From Pisaster brevispinus (Eukaryota; Echinodermata; Asteroidea; Forcipulatida; Asteriidae), in the NCBI GenBank assembly GCA_023634235.1, contig JAMKCF010000001.1:9612758-9676757 (forward strand): 64,000 nucleotides of DNA, read 5' to 3'. How positions within the stretch are numbered: position 1 is the stretch's first letter; every line of letters starts with the position of its first letter. Both the position numbers and the translations under genes were made by a program. The notes beneath the pieces were generated by a model. It ran no database searches and was not told the origin of the DNA. It worked only from the letters and a program-made list of their open reading frames with translations. Shown here one piece after another: positions 22,401 to 33,055 of this stretch.

Positions 22401-25400
22401 TTCACAATCTGGTATTGTTTGTCTTCGCAAGTGTTTTTTGTCTCAAGAAACAGAAGTCATCCTAATTCCTATCAGGATCAGCTATATGACCACAAAATTA
22501 TATGCGCAATGACCATTAGTTTTGTCAAAACATTCAGATTACTGATCTGCAACCACAATCGAGTAAAAAAGAAAACGACAGAGGAATTTACTTGGCAGAC
22601 AGCTCAATTTGCTGTCCCTAGAGCCGACTATGTTGACCCTTTGACCTCTGGTCAATCGCCACAAACATAAACATTGGTTACGTGTTCTAAAAATCCAGCC
22701 AAGGTCGTACTCAACAGATCCCCTTCGAGATCACATAACACCATCTATTGGACGTAGAACACTATAAGACTGACCTAGAGGTCTAAGATCCCTTTTTGCA
22801 CTCTTCACCGATAATGTATACTTCCACATAGCCTACAAATTATCTTTTGTGACATTTTCTATTAAATGAACAACTATGTTTCAAGCAGTGACAAAATACA
22901 AACATCTAGAAGATGTTCCTTGCTCTATTGATTATATCAGTTTTATCTAACAAAAGTACACATTAATTTGGTTCCCCGAGTTTTATAAACATTTAGTGCC
23001 AGGGAAACACTTTCATGGTGTGTGTTTTGTTTTAAATATGACCGGATTGTGAACATTTGCATGAAATTTAAGTTTGAATTAAATATTTAGAAATTAAAAA
23101 TTCAAACTTATTCATGCATTGGATTAATCACTATCTGTTTTTTAATACTTGAAAATCATTTTTTAAGTTCATAAACAAATAAGAAAGAAGGTATTTGGAT
23201 CATCACCTTGAGCAGTTAATAACTCCATCATGGCATTTTAACAAGATGGTCAAGAACATCAGACTTGAACGTTTTTTAGGATTTCCTTTAAATTTTGCAA
23301 TAGCTCCTATGGTGTGTTTAAAAAAAGATCTGGTGTCTAGCCGGCCCCTTGTTCGGGCCTTCTTTCCGTCCTTTATCTAAGATGTAAGTGTGAATAACTG
23401 GTACGGTTTACTAGGTGGGTTGTTACAGCACTTACTCGGTATTCAACAATTCACCAAGAACACATTACCAAAAAAGTAATTAAGCAGTTAAACTTACCAC
23501 CTGTGGAAATTGCCACCATAATTACAGCGGATTCTAACAATCGATATATGCAATATTTTTCAAGTGGCTTGAATACTATTTTTGAACATGAATGTTCAAA
23601 GATATGAAAATAGAGTTTCAAAATAGAGAAAGGGTTTTAAGGTCCTGGGGCCCGGTCCCTGCTGAGCTGTGAGTAATTGTACCATTGTGTAGGCCTATGG
23701 GTGACTGGAATATATTGATTCATGTGACTCCTGAACATGGTAAAATTAATAAAGAATTAAATTTTCACTGATCGACAGTTATATTCATACATGATCATTT
23801 ATTGCTGAGAAGCTACGTATAATTTTAGCCTTCAGCCTTCTTTGAATTTCTTAGTTTAAAGGTATTTTATAGCAAAGGTTCGGCTATTTGACCATTTAAC
23901 CCAGTAGTCAAACCACACTACAAACGACAACATTGACTCTATTCTCAACATCCAGCCGATTCAAGGCCGCAGCCCAAGGGTCGAACTCGTCTTTAGTCCC
24001 CATGTGTGTGTATCCCTGGACATTCCAAATTTCTAAGGTTTTTTTCAGTACTGAGTTCCAAGTAAGTACAGGGATCGCCTCCGATTACCCACTCTTATGA
24101 AATCGAGAGAACCCATAAAAAAAAAACACGGCTGTATGGGTTGCGTGTATAGAACACTATAGCACCCTACCTGGAGGTCACATTTACCATTTCCAAGGTA
24201 CTCTCCACCAAAAATGGTTTGTGTTTTGTTTTAAATTTGACCGGGTATTTGTGTTTCTTTCGGAATACAACATGTAGAAAGAAACAAAATGTGGGAATTG
24301 GATGTACAATTTCTTTTTAAAAGCTGTGGAAATTTCCCTGTATAACATAAAACACATTCACTGATACTTCACAAAACAATCAACATGTAGGCCTACACAC
24401 TTGAAAAAGAAAAAAGAGGGAAAACAAACCAAAAAACAAACGAACAAACAAGTACGTACAACATAAACAAATCATAAACAAAACAAGAAATGTTGGTGCA
24501 CCAACCATGCCAATGTTAATATTGTGAATAAACAGTTTATAATGTTAAGTTGACCTTTAATAATTGGGCTGAAGAAACTACTCACTTAAACCATGAAGGT
24601 AGAATTAATTATACTTCCATGCTTAAACCATGGAGGTATAGAAACTCACTTCAGAAGAAGCTAATTTACTAAAAGGACGAAGACTCGTTTGTCAACCTAC
24701 ATCGAAATATCAGTTATGTGCAGAATGTACACCCACACTTTACAACTGCTACAGCTCTCATTAATTAACATCCTGTTCAAATCTTGAAATTTTAAGTAGT
24801 TTCCATTATTTATACGTATACAGTGGTCAAGCTCGTAGCATTTTAAATTACTGTATATTCCGAGAATAATTGTAAATAATAACATCTTTCGACGTCGAAA
24901 TTTCCCGTTGATAAAGTGGATCTACGGCTGTGTAATAAAGGATAAACAGATGAAAAGGCATTCACTTGCCTAGTCTTCCTACTCTTATAATAAAGCTGTT
25001 AAAAAACATAGAAATAAAGGTCCTTTTACCCCAGGCATTCCTATCTTTATGTTTCATATAATACCCATATTTTCAAACTTTTGAATGTAAATTACCAAGG
25101 TTCTATCTGAAACAAATACGCACATTTGTAAGTTCAACTTTGACTGTAACAAAAGTCCAGTAAAGTATAGCGCCCTCATGCCTTTTGTGTTCGCAAATAA
25201 ATATGTTGTTGATGATTATTTATTCTTTTAAAATTGAGATAAATTATTTATAAACCCTTCAGTGGTTTAAAATCATGCAATTTGATATAAGTTTATAACT
25301 GAAATCTGCAATATAAAAGAAACAGTGCAAAAATAGATAGTTTTTGTATCAGCACTCTTTTTTTTTTACTAACAAAATGATTTAGAAATTATGATGAACG

Positions 25401-25919
25401 AACCAACTTTGGTTGTGGATCAAATTACCAAAAATTAATTTGTCTCGAATTAATCTTTTCTTCGTTTTAATTGCATTTTAAAAAGTTTGCTTATAATGTG
25501 GCGTTAGAAAAATTATTTCCTTGTGAATTTATGTGTAATTGTGCATATCAAAAGTGACCGATTTTGTAAAACAAAATCCTCCAAGTTTCATATTTTTAAC
25601 ATGGTCGAGCCAAGCTAAATTGTGGGAGAACTTTTGCTTGTCAAATGTTAATGCAACTTAGGATTTGTACACAAATTATTTTTAAATGTCCAACCACTAC
25701 CTGAAAATATTACCATTTTCCTTTCGTTTCAAAAATAGCAACAAATGCAAATATTTCACTGGTAGGTGCGCCCTCAAGTGCAGTCATGTACTCAAAACCT
25801 ACAGAAAGCCAACTTCGTGCCCAGCTGGCTATGCATCGATCCCAGTATGGAATGTGGGCACTCTTTTTATGTCCACATGGTATGACCATTGAGAACCTTT
25901 CTCTATAGTTTTGTTTTGT
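19470..25919. other. Long spacer without a recognisable gene
   Basis: Only short frames without domains. Contains G runs (about 19837, 22291), a poly-A of about 25 bases after a GC-rich word (21316-21340, possibly a retroposed tail), and two diverged copies of TGTGTTTTGTTTTAAAT near 23021 and 24220. No RNA gene was seen. Confidence 0.45.
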
Positions 25920-26456
25920 CCCAACTTGACAATCGCCCCAACTATGGTTGGGACCAGTGCAGCTCCAGCTTGAGTGTTAAAGTTGGGGCATACCAACTAT
26001 AGTTGGGATCGCCCATAGAGCTCAACGGGATACCCTGATCAATCATGCGTTGATTAAACTACTGCAGAGCCGGTCGCGTGCTGGTCGCGTGCCGGTCGGA
26101 AAGACGAGGTTTGGAATGCCCTTTGGTTGTGATAGTTTCGCTCACAATTGAAGGCTAACTCGGCGTATAACTGTCTTTTTAGAGGGTTCTGGACAGCGGC
26201 CACATGCTACTCTCAAAGTAGCCCTAAGCAATTAATTTCCCTTCTCTCGGAAAACCACTACCAGAATTCGAATTAAATTGAAATATTCTCAATTACTAGT
26301 ATAAAGTGATAATAATAACTTCATTCTTTTTATTTTTTTATTTATTTTATAGTTTATTCCTGGGGGGGGGGGTGTTCTGTGTTTACTGCAATCCCCACTA
26401 CAGTTGGAGCGCCACAATTTTAACACTCAAGTTGGGACGACGAATGTCAAGTTGGG
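25920..26456. mobile_element. Candidate MITE with CCCAACTTGACA inverted ends
   Basis: Left arm starts CCCAACTTGACAATCG and the right arm, read in reverse, has CCCAACTTGACATTCG; both then share TTGAGTGTTAAA and CCAACT blocks in the same order. The ten-base word GTATGACCAT lies outside on both sides (25880-25889 and 26466-26475) in direct orientation, 30 bases from the left arm and 9 bases from the right arm. Confidence 0.5.
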
Positions 26457-26475
26457 GGCGGAACAGTATGACCAT

Positions 26476-27369
26476 CCGTCCTTGCATTATGTATGCTCTG
26501 TGGTACGACTATGGAGATATGGCATTACTATTAGTATTTGGGCCACGAATGTTGAATTACCATTTATTTCGTGGTGAATAGATGAAAAACGTTTTTTTAA
26601 ACAATGTTAGTGGAATATCTCGCCCCACATGTGCCTCGATTTCGCGTACGGGATATTTTTGGTATCTTGATGAAAAATGGTTAAAACGAGATAGGTTATA
26701 GCTGGTTTCTTACTGAACACCCATTTTGTTCAGACTTATAAAATTGCATGATTTACCACGGTTTTATATACAGCTTCAATTCAATAAAATACTCTAAGAG
26801 TGTGGTGTCTTGCTTGCCCCTTCGGTTTAGCTCAGATCGAGATAAACAAAACCATACACACCAACAACTGGAAGAAAATAACCACTGGTGTCCCCCCCCC
26901 CCCCCCAACCCCGTTCGCACCATCGTTATGTAATAGGAGGCTGTTGCAGTGCCGCCACGGGGGGAATAACAACAGCACCAATCTCTGAAGCAATCTAACA
27001 TAACACGAGTGATCAGCTCATACTCGATGCTTACTGATCGTTTCTGAATCTGCAGATGACATTCAGCACAATCGCCGTGTAACGGCCAGATACTATTATA
27101 ATATAGCAGAGTGAATATGCGACTCTATTCGGACAATCTTGAATACAGAATGTGAACCCTTTGGATTTAGTTGCTATCCAACGCATTCAGTTTGCAGTGC
27201 GTACAGTCATCATCAACGGAATGAAATCTCTATGCGAGCACACGAGAGAGTGCCCTGCCAAACATCAAACTGTCAAATGTACAGCCCAGAAACAGTTCTC
27301 AAGTCAAATTCCAAGTAAGTTAACAAGTATAGGCATGTGAACATAATATAATAAAATAGTACATACACA
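26476..27369. other. Spacer, nothing firm
   Basis: A C18-type run at about 26884-26908 and a possible exon-like stretch around 27152-27312 ending at CCAA|GTAAGT, without a recognised domain. I do not call a gene. Confidence 0.35.
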
Positions 27370-27927
27370 TAATTAAGCCCAATTAACCATGGATGTGATG
27401 ACTCGGATGTTATTTGGTTAGGGCCCAAACACTAGATGTGATTTCGGTAATCAGCCAGACATTGGATGTGATATTTGCTAGGCACAATTACTATGGATGT
27501 GATTTCTGGCTCTGATGTGATTTTGGCCGGGGCCGGGACAGTGGATGTGATTTTGGTAATGCAGCCAGACAGTGGATGTGATTTTGGATAGTGGCAATTA
27601 ACCAAGGATGTGATTTCAGTCTTGGATGTGATTTTGGCAAGGGCCCAGACAGTGGATGTGATTTTGGTAATTCAGCCAGACAGTGGATGTGATTTTGGCT
27701 ATGAGCAATTATCATGGATGTGATTTCTGGCTTGGATATGATTTTGGCATGGGCCTAGACAGTGGATGTGATTTTGAATAAGTGGCAATTAACCAAGGAT
27801 GTGATTTTTGGCTCGGATGTGATTTCGTTGGTGTGGATGTGATATTGGACAATCTGTCCTAAAATCACATCATATCGATTCACTCTTCCATTTGTGTTGT
27901 AAAATCACATCCAGGCCATTCACAGTG
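27370..27927 (-). mobile_element. Repeat element built of AAATCACATCC units, copy B
   Basis: Reverse orientation relative to 18057. Its end CACTGTGAATGGCCTGGATG is at 27927 and abuts coding sequence of the P2X7-C exon, so the element start is sharp. Units diverge toward 27370 and the far end is not defined. Confidence 0.75.
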
Positions 27928-28171
27928 TAATCGGATTCCTCTTCGTCGTCATCTTCGCCGCCTTGGCCTACCGGGGCGATGGGCTCGAACCTGTACGGTT
28001 CTGCACCACGGACTTCGTCGTCATGCTATAGTCTTCGACTTCGTCGGCAGCAGGGTCAGGCAAACTGAAATTGCTGGAATCACTACCAGAATAAATACTG
28101 TCGCTACTACTGTCACCGATGGCATCCTCTGTTACACTGTGAGCTTCCCAAGAACTGTCACTTTCAGCCAT
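27928..28171 (-). pseudogene. First exon of a P2X7-C-domain protein, truncated by a repeat
   Basis: Starts MAESDSSWEAHSVTEDAIGD and continues serine/aspartate-rich to DEVEDYS. A one-base shift near 28022 then separates it from the diagnostic segment EPYRFEPIAPVGQGGEDDDE, the EPYRFEP motif found N-terminal to many P2X7-C-type domains. The coding sequence stops at SDY, where the ATCACATCC element begins (27927). The cysteine-rich remainder is plausibly the exons at 16295 and 15671 on the same strand. Confidence 0.6.
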
Positions 28172-28645
28172 GGTGAAATATGCAGGAGAATTAGTGAAAC
28201 AAGCCTAAGTGAAGGGAAAGTAGTGGCTTCCTTCACGCTGTTGTGTATGACAACACAAGACCTATACCACCCTGTGACGTCACGCAGTTGTTTGCGGAAG
28301 CTGCGTGCATAGGGACTCTACGTGGTTTTTTTTTTCGCGATTCGGAGTGGCGAGTGCAAAAAAATGGGTCTGTAAAAGTTTTTTTTTTTGCCATGAACAA
28401 AAGAGCCAACTCTGGGTTTTTTTATGTGACATAATGAAGTATCATTCTACAGTTTTATTATAAAAGGGAACCGCAGCACAAATCGCTCTAGTAACACTTT
28501 AAAACCCCTAGAAGTTTGTCTGTGGGTTTTTTAACCAAGACTTCACACACAAAATTTGAGTTTATGGGTGAAGGACTGATTTTATGCAATCGTTGATCAA
28601 TTGATGATGTATAAAATCTGCGTTTATAATTTATGCTGCACATAC

Positions 28646-28861
28646 CTTTCAACACTCATCTTCTGTGGAGTTAGAGGTTGCCTTGCTTCTCTGTTATCCT
28701 TGAAGCGATAGCAGACCTTCCCCTGTACAGATCGTTCCTTAAGGACCTCAGTCCCCCAAGTTGCAACAGCCAACCCCTTAACGAACAGAGAATGCTTGGA
28801 CTGGCACTTCAAAGCCTCCCATTGGTCTTTGTGGAGGGATATTCCACCTCCAAAAAGAGAT
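28646..28861 (-). CDS. BEN domain exon
   Basis: Exon between TTTTATACAG and AG|GTATGT. It encodes SLFGGGISLHKDQWEALKCQ, then FVKGLAVATWGTEVL, RSVQG and QPLTPQKM, which match the BEN domain, a helical DNA-binding and protein-binding module found in chromatin factors and some viral and transposon proteins. It enters in phase 2, which is exactly the phase in which the upstream exon at 50783 ends, so the two probably belong to one transcript with the Kolobok-like gene lying in the intron. The exon itself has no lesion. The C-terminal part of the BEN domain would need another exon, which I did not find. Confidence 0.7.
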
Positions 28862-29321
28862 CTGTATAAAAGGAAAAGCCAGTATATATTTGAAATAGTT
28901 TTCATACAATTATGGAATCAAAGAATGTAAGTTGGGGCGGTAAAGTGGGCGTTATTCTGTTTTTGACCCCGGGAGAAGGTGGCAACATGCCCCTGGTGAC
29001 TGATGATTTGGGTCGACAGTGCAAATCAGTTAAAGAGTAGCCCACAGTTAAGTGTGCCAAAGCCATGTAAAAGTTTTGGGTTCTAACTTCCAAATAATAT
29101 TCATAAATACCCACGACAGTTTAGGCAGTCCTATTGGTTGATCATGTTTATGTGGTATGAAACAGCTGAAGACAGCTGGAGTTGTTTAAGACTGATCTGC
29201 TAAAGCACCATGTCACGCGTAGCCTGCAATTCGACCCTTAGTTCAAATGATTCAAGCAAGGGCTTTGTTAATTGTTGGTTTTGTTAAGCTTTTCAAAACG
29301 TGATATGAAATACAACATTAT

Positions 29322-29575
29322 ATATTCGGTTTGCGGTAACACCATGTGTATATCTACTAGCTGTGTAGATTTGTTCTTTGAGAACTAGGTCTTGCTTTTT
29401 AATTCTACTGCCGCGGAGTAGATTTGGAATCGGGAGACTACTTCGGGAGACTACTTAGTTCTGAAAAGAACTGTCCAGCTTATTAGCTACTACCTGGGCG
29501 GAGGGTAGGAAATCGGCCGGGACTACTACTTTAGCTTAATAGTGGATCGAATCGAGGGGACATTTTGCGTGGGCC
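29322..29575 (-). mobile_element. Penelope-like 3' terminal piece
   Basis: Inverted copy of 50505-50757, the sequence downstream of the GIY-YIG gene: both contain GGTTTGCGGTAACACCATGT and TTAATAGTGGATC-type ends with high similarity across about 230 bp. A truncated copy without coding sequence. Confidence 0.7.
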
Positions 29576-29728
29576 TGGACTATACACTCGATCACTCATC
29601 TACAATACAAAGACAGCATTGTTTGTTACTGGTTTTCTGTAGCTCCTAGTGTTTGATCACTAAAATTGTTTTTTAATTGTCATAATGTCAATCAAAACCA
29701 AATGCAATTGAGTTTTGTACATGTGGAA

Positions 29729-30046
29729 TTAAATTTCTTGCCCCAGTTCTCTAAAAAATTTCCCACTTATTTGTCTTGCTTTTTGAATGTGTTCCTGTGG
29801 CAAATGTGTGGAGATGGAGTACATTAATAACTGCATTTGCTGCAAAAAGAGGTTGAAGCAATACAGCAGAAAATCTTGCATACAGGAGTCAACACGGACG
29901 AGTTTACATGCTTGACAGACCATCCCTGGTATGAGGCTACGTGTCTCAACCCCGGCACACTCGAGACAGCGTACTATGCGTACAAACAATAGGTGCAAGA
30001 GCTGTTGAAGGTGACCTTCCACGGTAAGAGTGAACATGTCACTTAA
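29729..30046 (-). CDS. Exon-like open frame of unknown family, cut by a MITE
   Basis: About 100 codons to a stop at 29729, including SDMFTLTVEGHLQQLLHLLF, CLECAGVE and HLPQEHIQKARQ. The leucine-rich, non-repetitive composition suggests real coding descent, but I do not recognise the family. Its upstream end is the inverted terminal repeat of the element at 30046-30560, so the first 25 residues of the longest frame come from that insertion. Confidence 0.35.
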   Translation of the reverse strand, partial: LSDMFTLTVEGHLQQLLHLLFVRIVRCLECAGVETRSLIPGMVCQACKLVRVDSCMQDFLLYCFNLFLQQMQLLMYSISTHLPQEHIQKARQISGKFFRELGQEI

Positions 30047-30560
30047 GGGCCGTTCATAATTTTCAATGTTTTTAAATTTCGCCTTTTTTTTCGGTAAGAT
30101 TTTTGAACCACCTAATTTCAATTATAAAAAAATGATTTGGTACGCAGTAGGCCTATTACAATCAGACAATCCAAACTACATGTTTTTTGCATTATACATG
30201 TACTTTGTGTGCATGGATGTTCATGCACAAGTTTTTCCAGTTCAAAGTCAACTCGTCCATTGCCGAAACACACGCGAGTTGTCATCCCATGGTGTTTCAC
30301 ATGCACATTGTTTTAGTTTCACATAGTATATTGCACTTCAGGTCATAACATACATTGATATTTGGGACGAAGTTGAAAAAAACAATGCGCATAGGAATGC
30401 TGGTATGTAGGTAAGTCAAAAGACTAGTTTTTTCCCATTTTTTTTTTCTTTTTTTTTTTTAATGAAAAGTGAATATCGATTTTCATTTATTTACCTTGAC
30501 CCACCAACTATTCCGAAAAAAAGTCGAAATTTTAAAACATTGAACATTATGAATGGCCCC
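30046..30560. mobile_element. MITE with GGGCC-TTCATAAT inverted ends
   Basis: Left end AGGGCCGTTCATAATTTTCA and right end, in reverse, GGGGCCATTCATAATGTTCA, similarity continuing about 40 bases (AATGTTTT, AAATTTCG). CTTA occurs directly outside both ends (30042-30045 and 30560-30563), a likely 4-base target duplication. About 515 bp, no coding sequence. Confidence 0.72.
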
Positions 30561-30599
30561 TTACATTACAAGTATGGGCCATGTGAGCTTTAAAAAATG

Positions 30600-31658
30600 A
30601 AAACAAATTTTTTTTAAATAAGGAGTGCCCGTTTGAAAAGCAAAAAGAGCCTCAGAACCTGGCTATTATATTTAGATAATCTATTTTATGGGTACATGTA
30701 CTTTTAGTTCATGGACATGTATCTGAAGAAAGTACAGACATGTGTCTTATCGGCAGGTGATCAGGTGGTGTTATGGTTACCTTGGAAGACACAACCGAGC
30801 ATGCATAATTGGGAAAAAAAACCCGACTTTACCCGATGAAGGAGGCAACTATGAAGGGTTTAGATTTCCTGACCTTGATGACATGTAGATTTACAATATA
30901 CATAACACATTACTGGATGTGAGCAACACTTTTACATGTTTAAGGAGTAAATATACACTGTACAATGTAAATATGGTGATAGTCTGTCCAAAATGAGTTT
31001 GAACAGTCAAGCGTTTTTGTTAAGTTTACAAAAGAGGCCTTTGCATGGTTTTTTTTTATACAAATATTGTACATGCAAAGTAATTGACCAAATCTATTTA
31101 AGGGGACGCTATGTCAATATCAATTTTGTGATGCACTCATGGATGAAAGTGGGAAAAATATAACAGAACTTGTATTTAACAATAAAAAAAACGTAAAATT
31201 ACACAGTATTTGATAATATTCTAGAGCGAAATTTGTCATTTTACATCAGAACCACCATGGCGTCACATTTGAAATATAGGTCAGTACATTTTTATATGCA
31301 AATGTAGTGGTAGCCTTGGCTAGTTATATTGGTCAATCACTTGTTCAATTGAATTGTATTCTACTGTGCAAACTTTAGTAACAATAAATGCATTGTGCAA
31401 TGAATGTATAATGAATATCAAAGGATTATGCTCTGTTGTGTCAACAACGCACCCCCCCCCCCCACACACACACACACACACACTGCAGTAAATGGCATCT
31501 ACGTACTCCTTCATTTTTTATTTGAATCATGTCATAATTTGTAAGTTCCACCCTTAGACATGGGCAATGACAATTGAGAAAATATTATTACACTGATCCC
31601 AAATTTCTATTGAGAAAAAAAGGGTGAGGTGGCATTTTAAATGTACACATTCTATACC
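30600..31658. other. Spacer with a CA microsatellite
   Basis: C run followed by (CA)n at about 31452-31484. No gene recognised in the rest. Confidence 0.45.
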
Positions 31659-32336
31659 CTAAGGCGCAATTGACTGCAGCTTACGCGGTTGTTGCACCGA
31701 TGCCTGGCGAAAAACAACCTGACCGTGCTCAACCGCGAGCGCTAGCGCAGACCCTGCCCCTTGCCCAGACATAGCCACGACCGCATTGTCCCGAAATAGC
31801 AAAGCAATATCTATATATTGGGAAGCCCAAATTTTTGATTTAACTAGTTGAGAAACGTGAATGCCCAAAGGGGCATACCCCAGGACTGAAGGTACCGGGG
31901 TAGGCCTACCCAAGTCTAAGTCTTGGATGGGATTAGGCAGCACGGGAACAAAATTATTACTGGTGGGAAATGCGGCAAATGACATACCCGTACCCCCACC
32001 GCTTGTTAATCCACTTGAAGGATCGAAATTTAACATGCCCGTACCCCCACCGCTGGTAAATCCACTGGATGGATCGACGATTGTCTCATCACGATCCTGC
32101 TCCGCATATTGGACTGGTGGTTGGTTTGCGTCCTGGTTGTGGGGAGGGTGTCCTAACCCCACGTCTTGAGGATGGGCCGCCACTGCTCCAGCTACCATCC
32201 CTGCTGCCGTCTGCCCTGGCCGACTGCTCTCAGACGACGTGCTTGAGCTCTTGCGGCCGCGGCCTCGTCCTCTGCCTCGGATAGGGTTCGCCTGAAGCTT
32301 TGCCGGGCGGCGCACATTCCGTGCCGGGCGTGGCAT
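31659..32336 (-). CDS. Basic glycine-rich ORF1/Gag-like protein, 225 aa
   Basis: Intact frame from ATG at 32336 to TAG. N-terminus is basic with RGRGRGRGR; the middle holds two copies of DPSSG-[FL]-TSGGGTGM separated by a short spacer (a coding duplication); the C-terminus has PLGIHVSQLVKSKIW and YIDIALLF. The last motif resembles proteins encoded next to tyrosine-recombinase retroelements (DIRS/Ngaro) or Cryptons in invertebrates, from memory; no recombinase or RT was found beside it. GC content is well above the flanks. Could also be a host gene exon. Confidence 0.5.
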   Translation of the reverse strand: MPRPARNVRRPAKLQANPIRGRGRGRGRKSSSTSSESSRPGQTAAGMVAGAVAAHPQDVGLGHPPHNQDANQPPVQYAEQDRDETIVDPSSGFTSGGGTGMLNFDPSSGLTSGGGTGMSFAAFPTSNNFVPVLPNPIQDLDLGRPTPVPSVLGYAPLGIHVSQLVKSKIWASQYIDIALLFRDNAVVAMSGQGAGSALALAVEHGQVVFRQASVQQPRKLQSIAP

Positions 32337-32869
32337 GACGGCAAAAAACTTTGGGCTGACAAAATGAAGTCAAAAGAAGAGGACGGCGAAACGGAAGTCC
32401 CGCTGGGATTTGTTACTCCGTTGCAGAAAATAAAACTAAAAGACGAACGGCAAACTCCAAAAACCCGGTGAGATTTGTTAATCAACCCTACGAATTTACG
32501 AAGTACAAGTACAAAATTTTGGTGTTGACTTGGTTGGAAGCTGAACCGAAGTGAAGTTCCCGCACAAATGCAGCGTGGCGATGCTGTTGTTTTACTGCAT
32601 TTGATTGGTTGAATGAGGGAGCCCCGCCCATTGCAAAAGGACACCTCGGGAAAACCCTGGAAAAAAATGTGCAAGGTCATAAAAAGACCAACTGAACAGG
32701 GTTTAGCAAGCCCACCCAACATGACAAAACTAGCCAAGGTGGCACCACAACAGTTGTGTGTGTCCAATGAATAATGTATTTTATCTGTGAGTGATAAAAT
32801 GAACATAGTACAAAATTGATACTGCGATTTATTAATTCTTGTGTTTTGTTCAGTTATAGTGCAACAGTA

Positions 32870-33055
32870 CAGTCGACTCGGGTTATAAAAAGCACTTTTA
32901 TAAAGAGGTCCTGCTTATAAAGAGGAAATTCTTAGGTCCCAAATATCAAGTTCTCTTTGTGTTTCTTTGTTTCGCTGTCCTTTTATAACAACATTTCTGT
33001 TATAAAGAGGTAATTTGGCTGGTCCCACAGACCTTGCTATAACGAGAGTCGACTG
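32870..33055. mobile_element. 186-bp MITE with CAGTCGACT ends and TA duplication
   Basis: Starts CAGTCGACTCGGGTTATAA and ends in the inverse of CAGTCGACTCTCGTTATA. TA flanks both sides (32868-32869, 33056-33057). Ends and TA target suggest a Tc1/mariner or pogo-type non-autonomous element. The sequence just before it (from about 32814) recurs as a diverged direct copy at 33100-33156. Confidence 0.85.

Noticed and set aside
27152..27312. Cysteine-containing exon before CCAA|GTAAGT
   Set aside because: Only a donor-like site; no acceptor, domain or partner exon could be supported.
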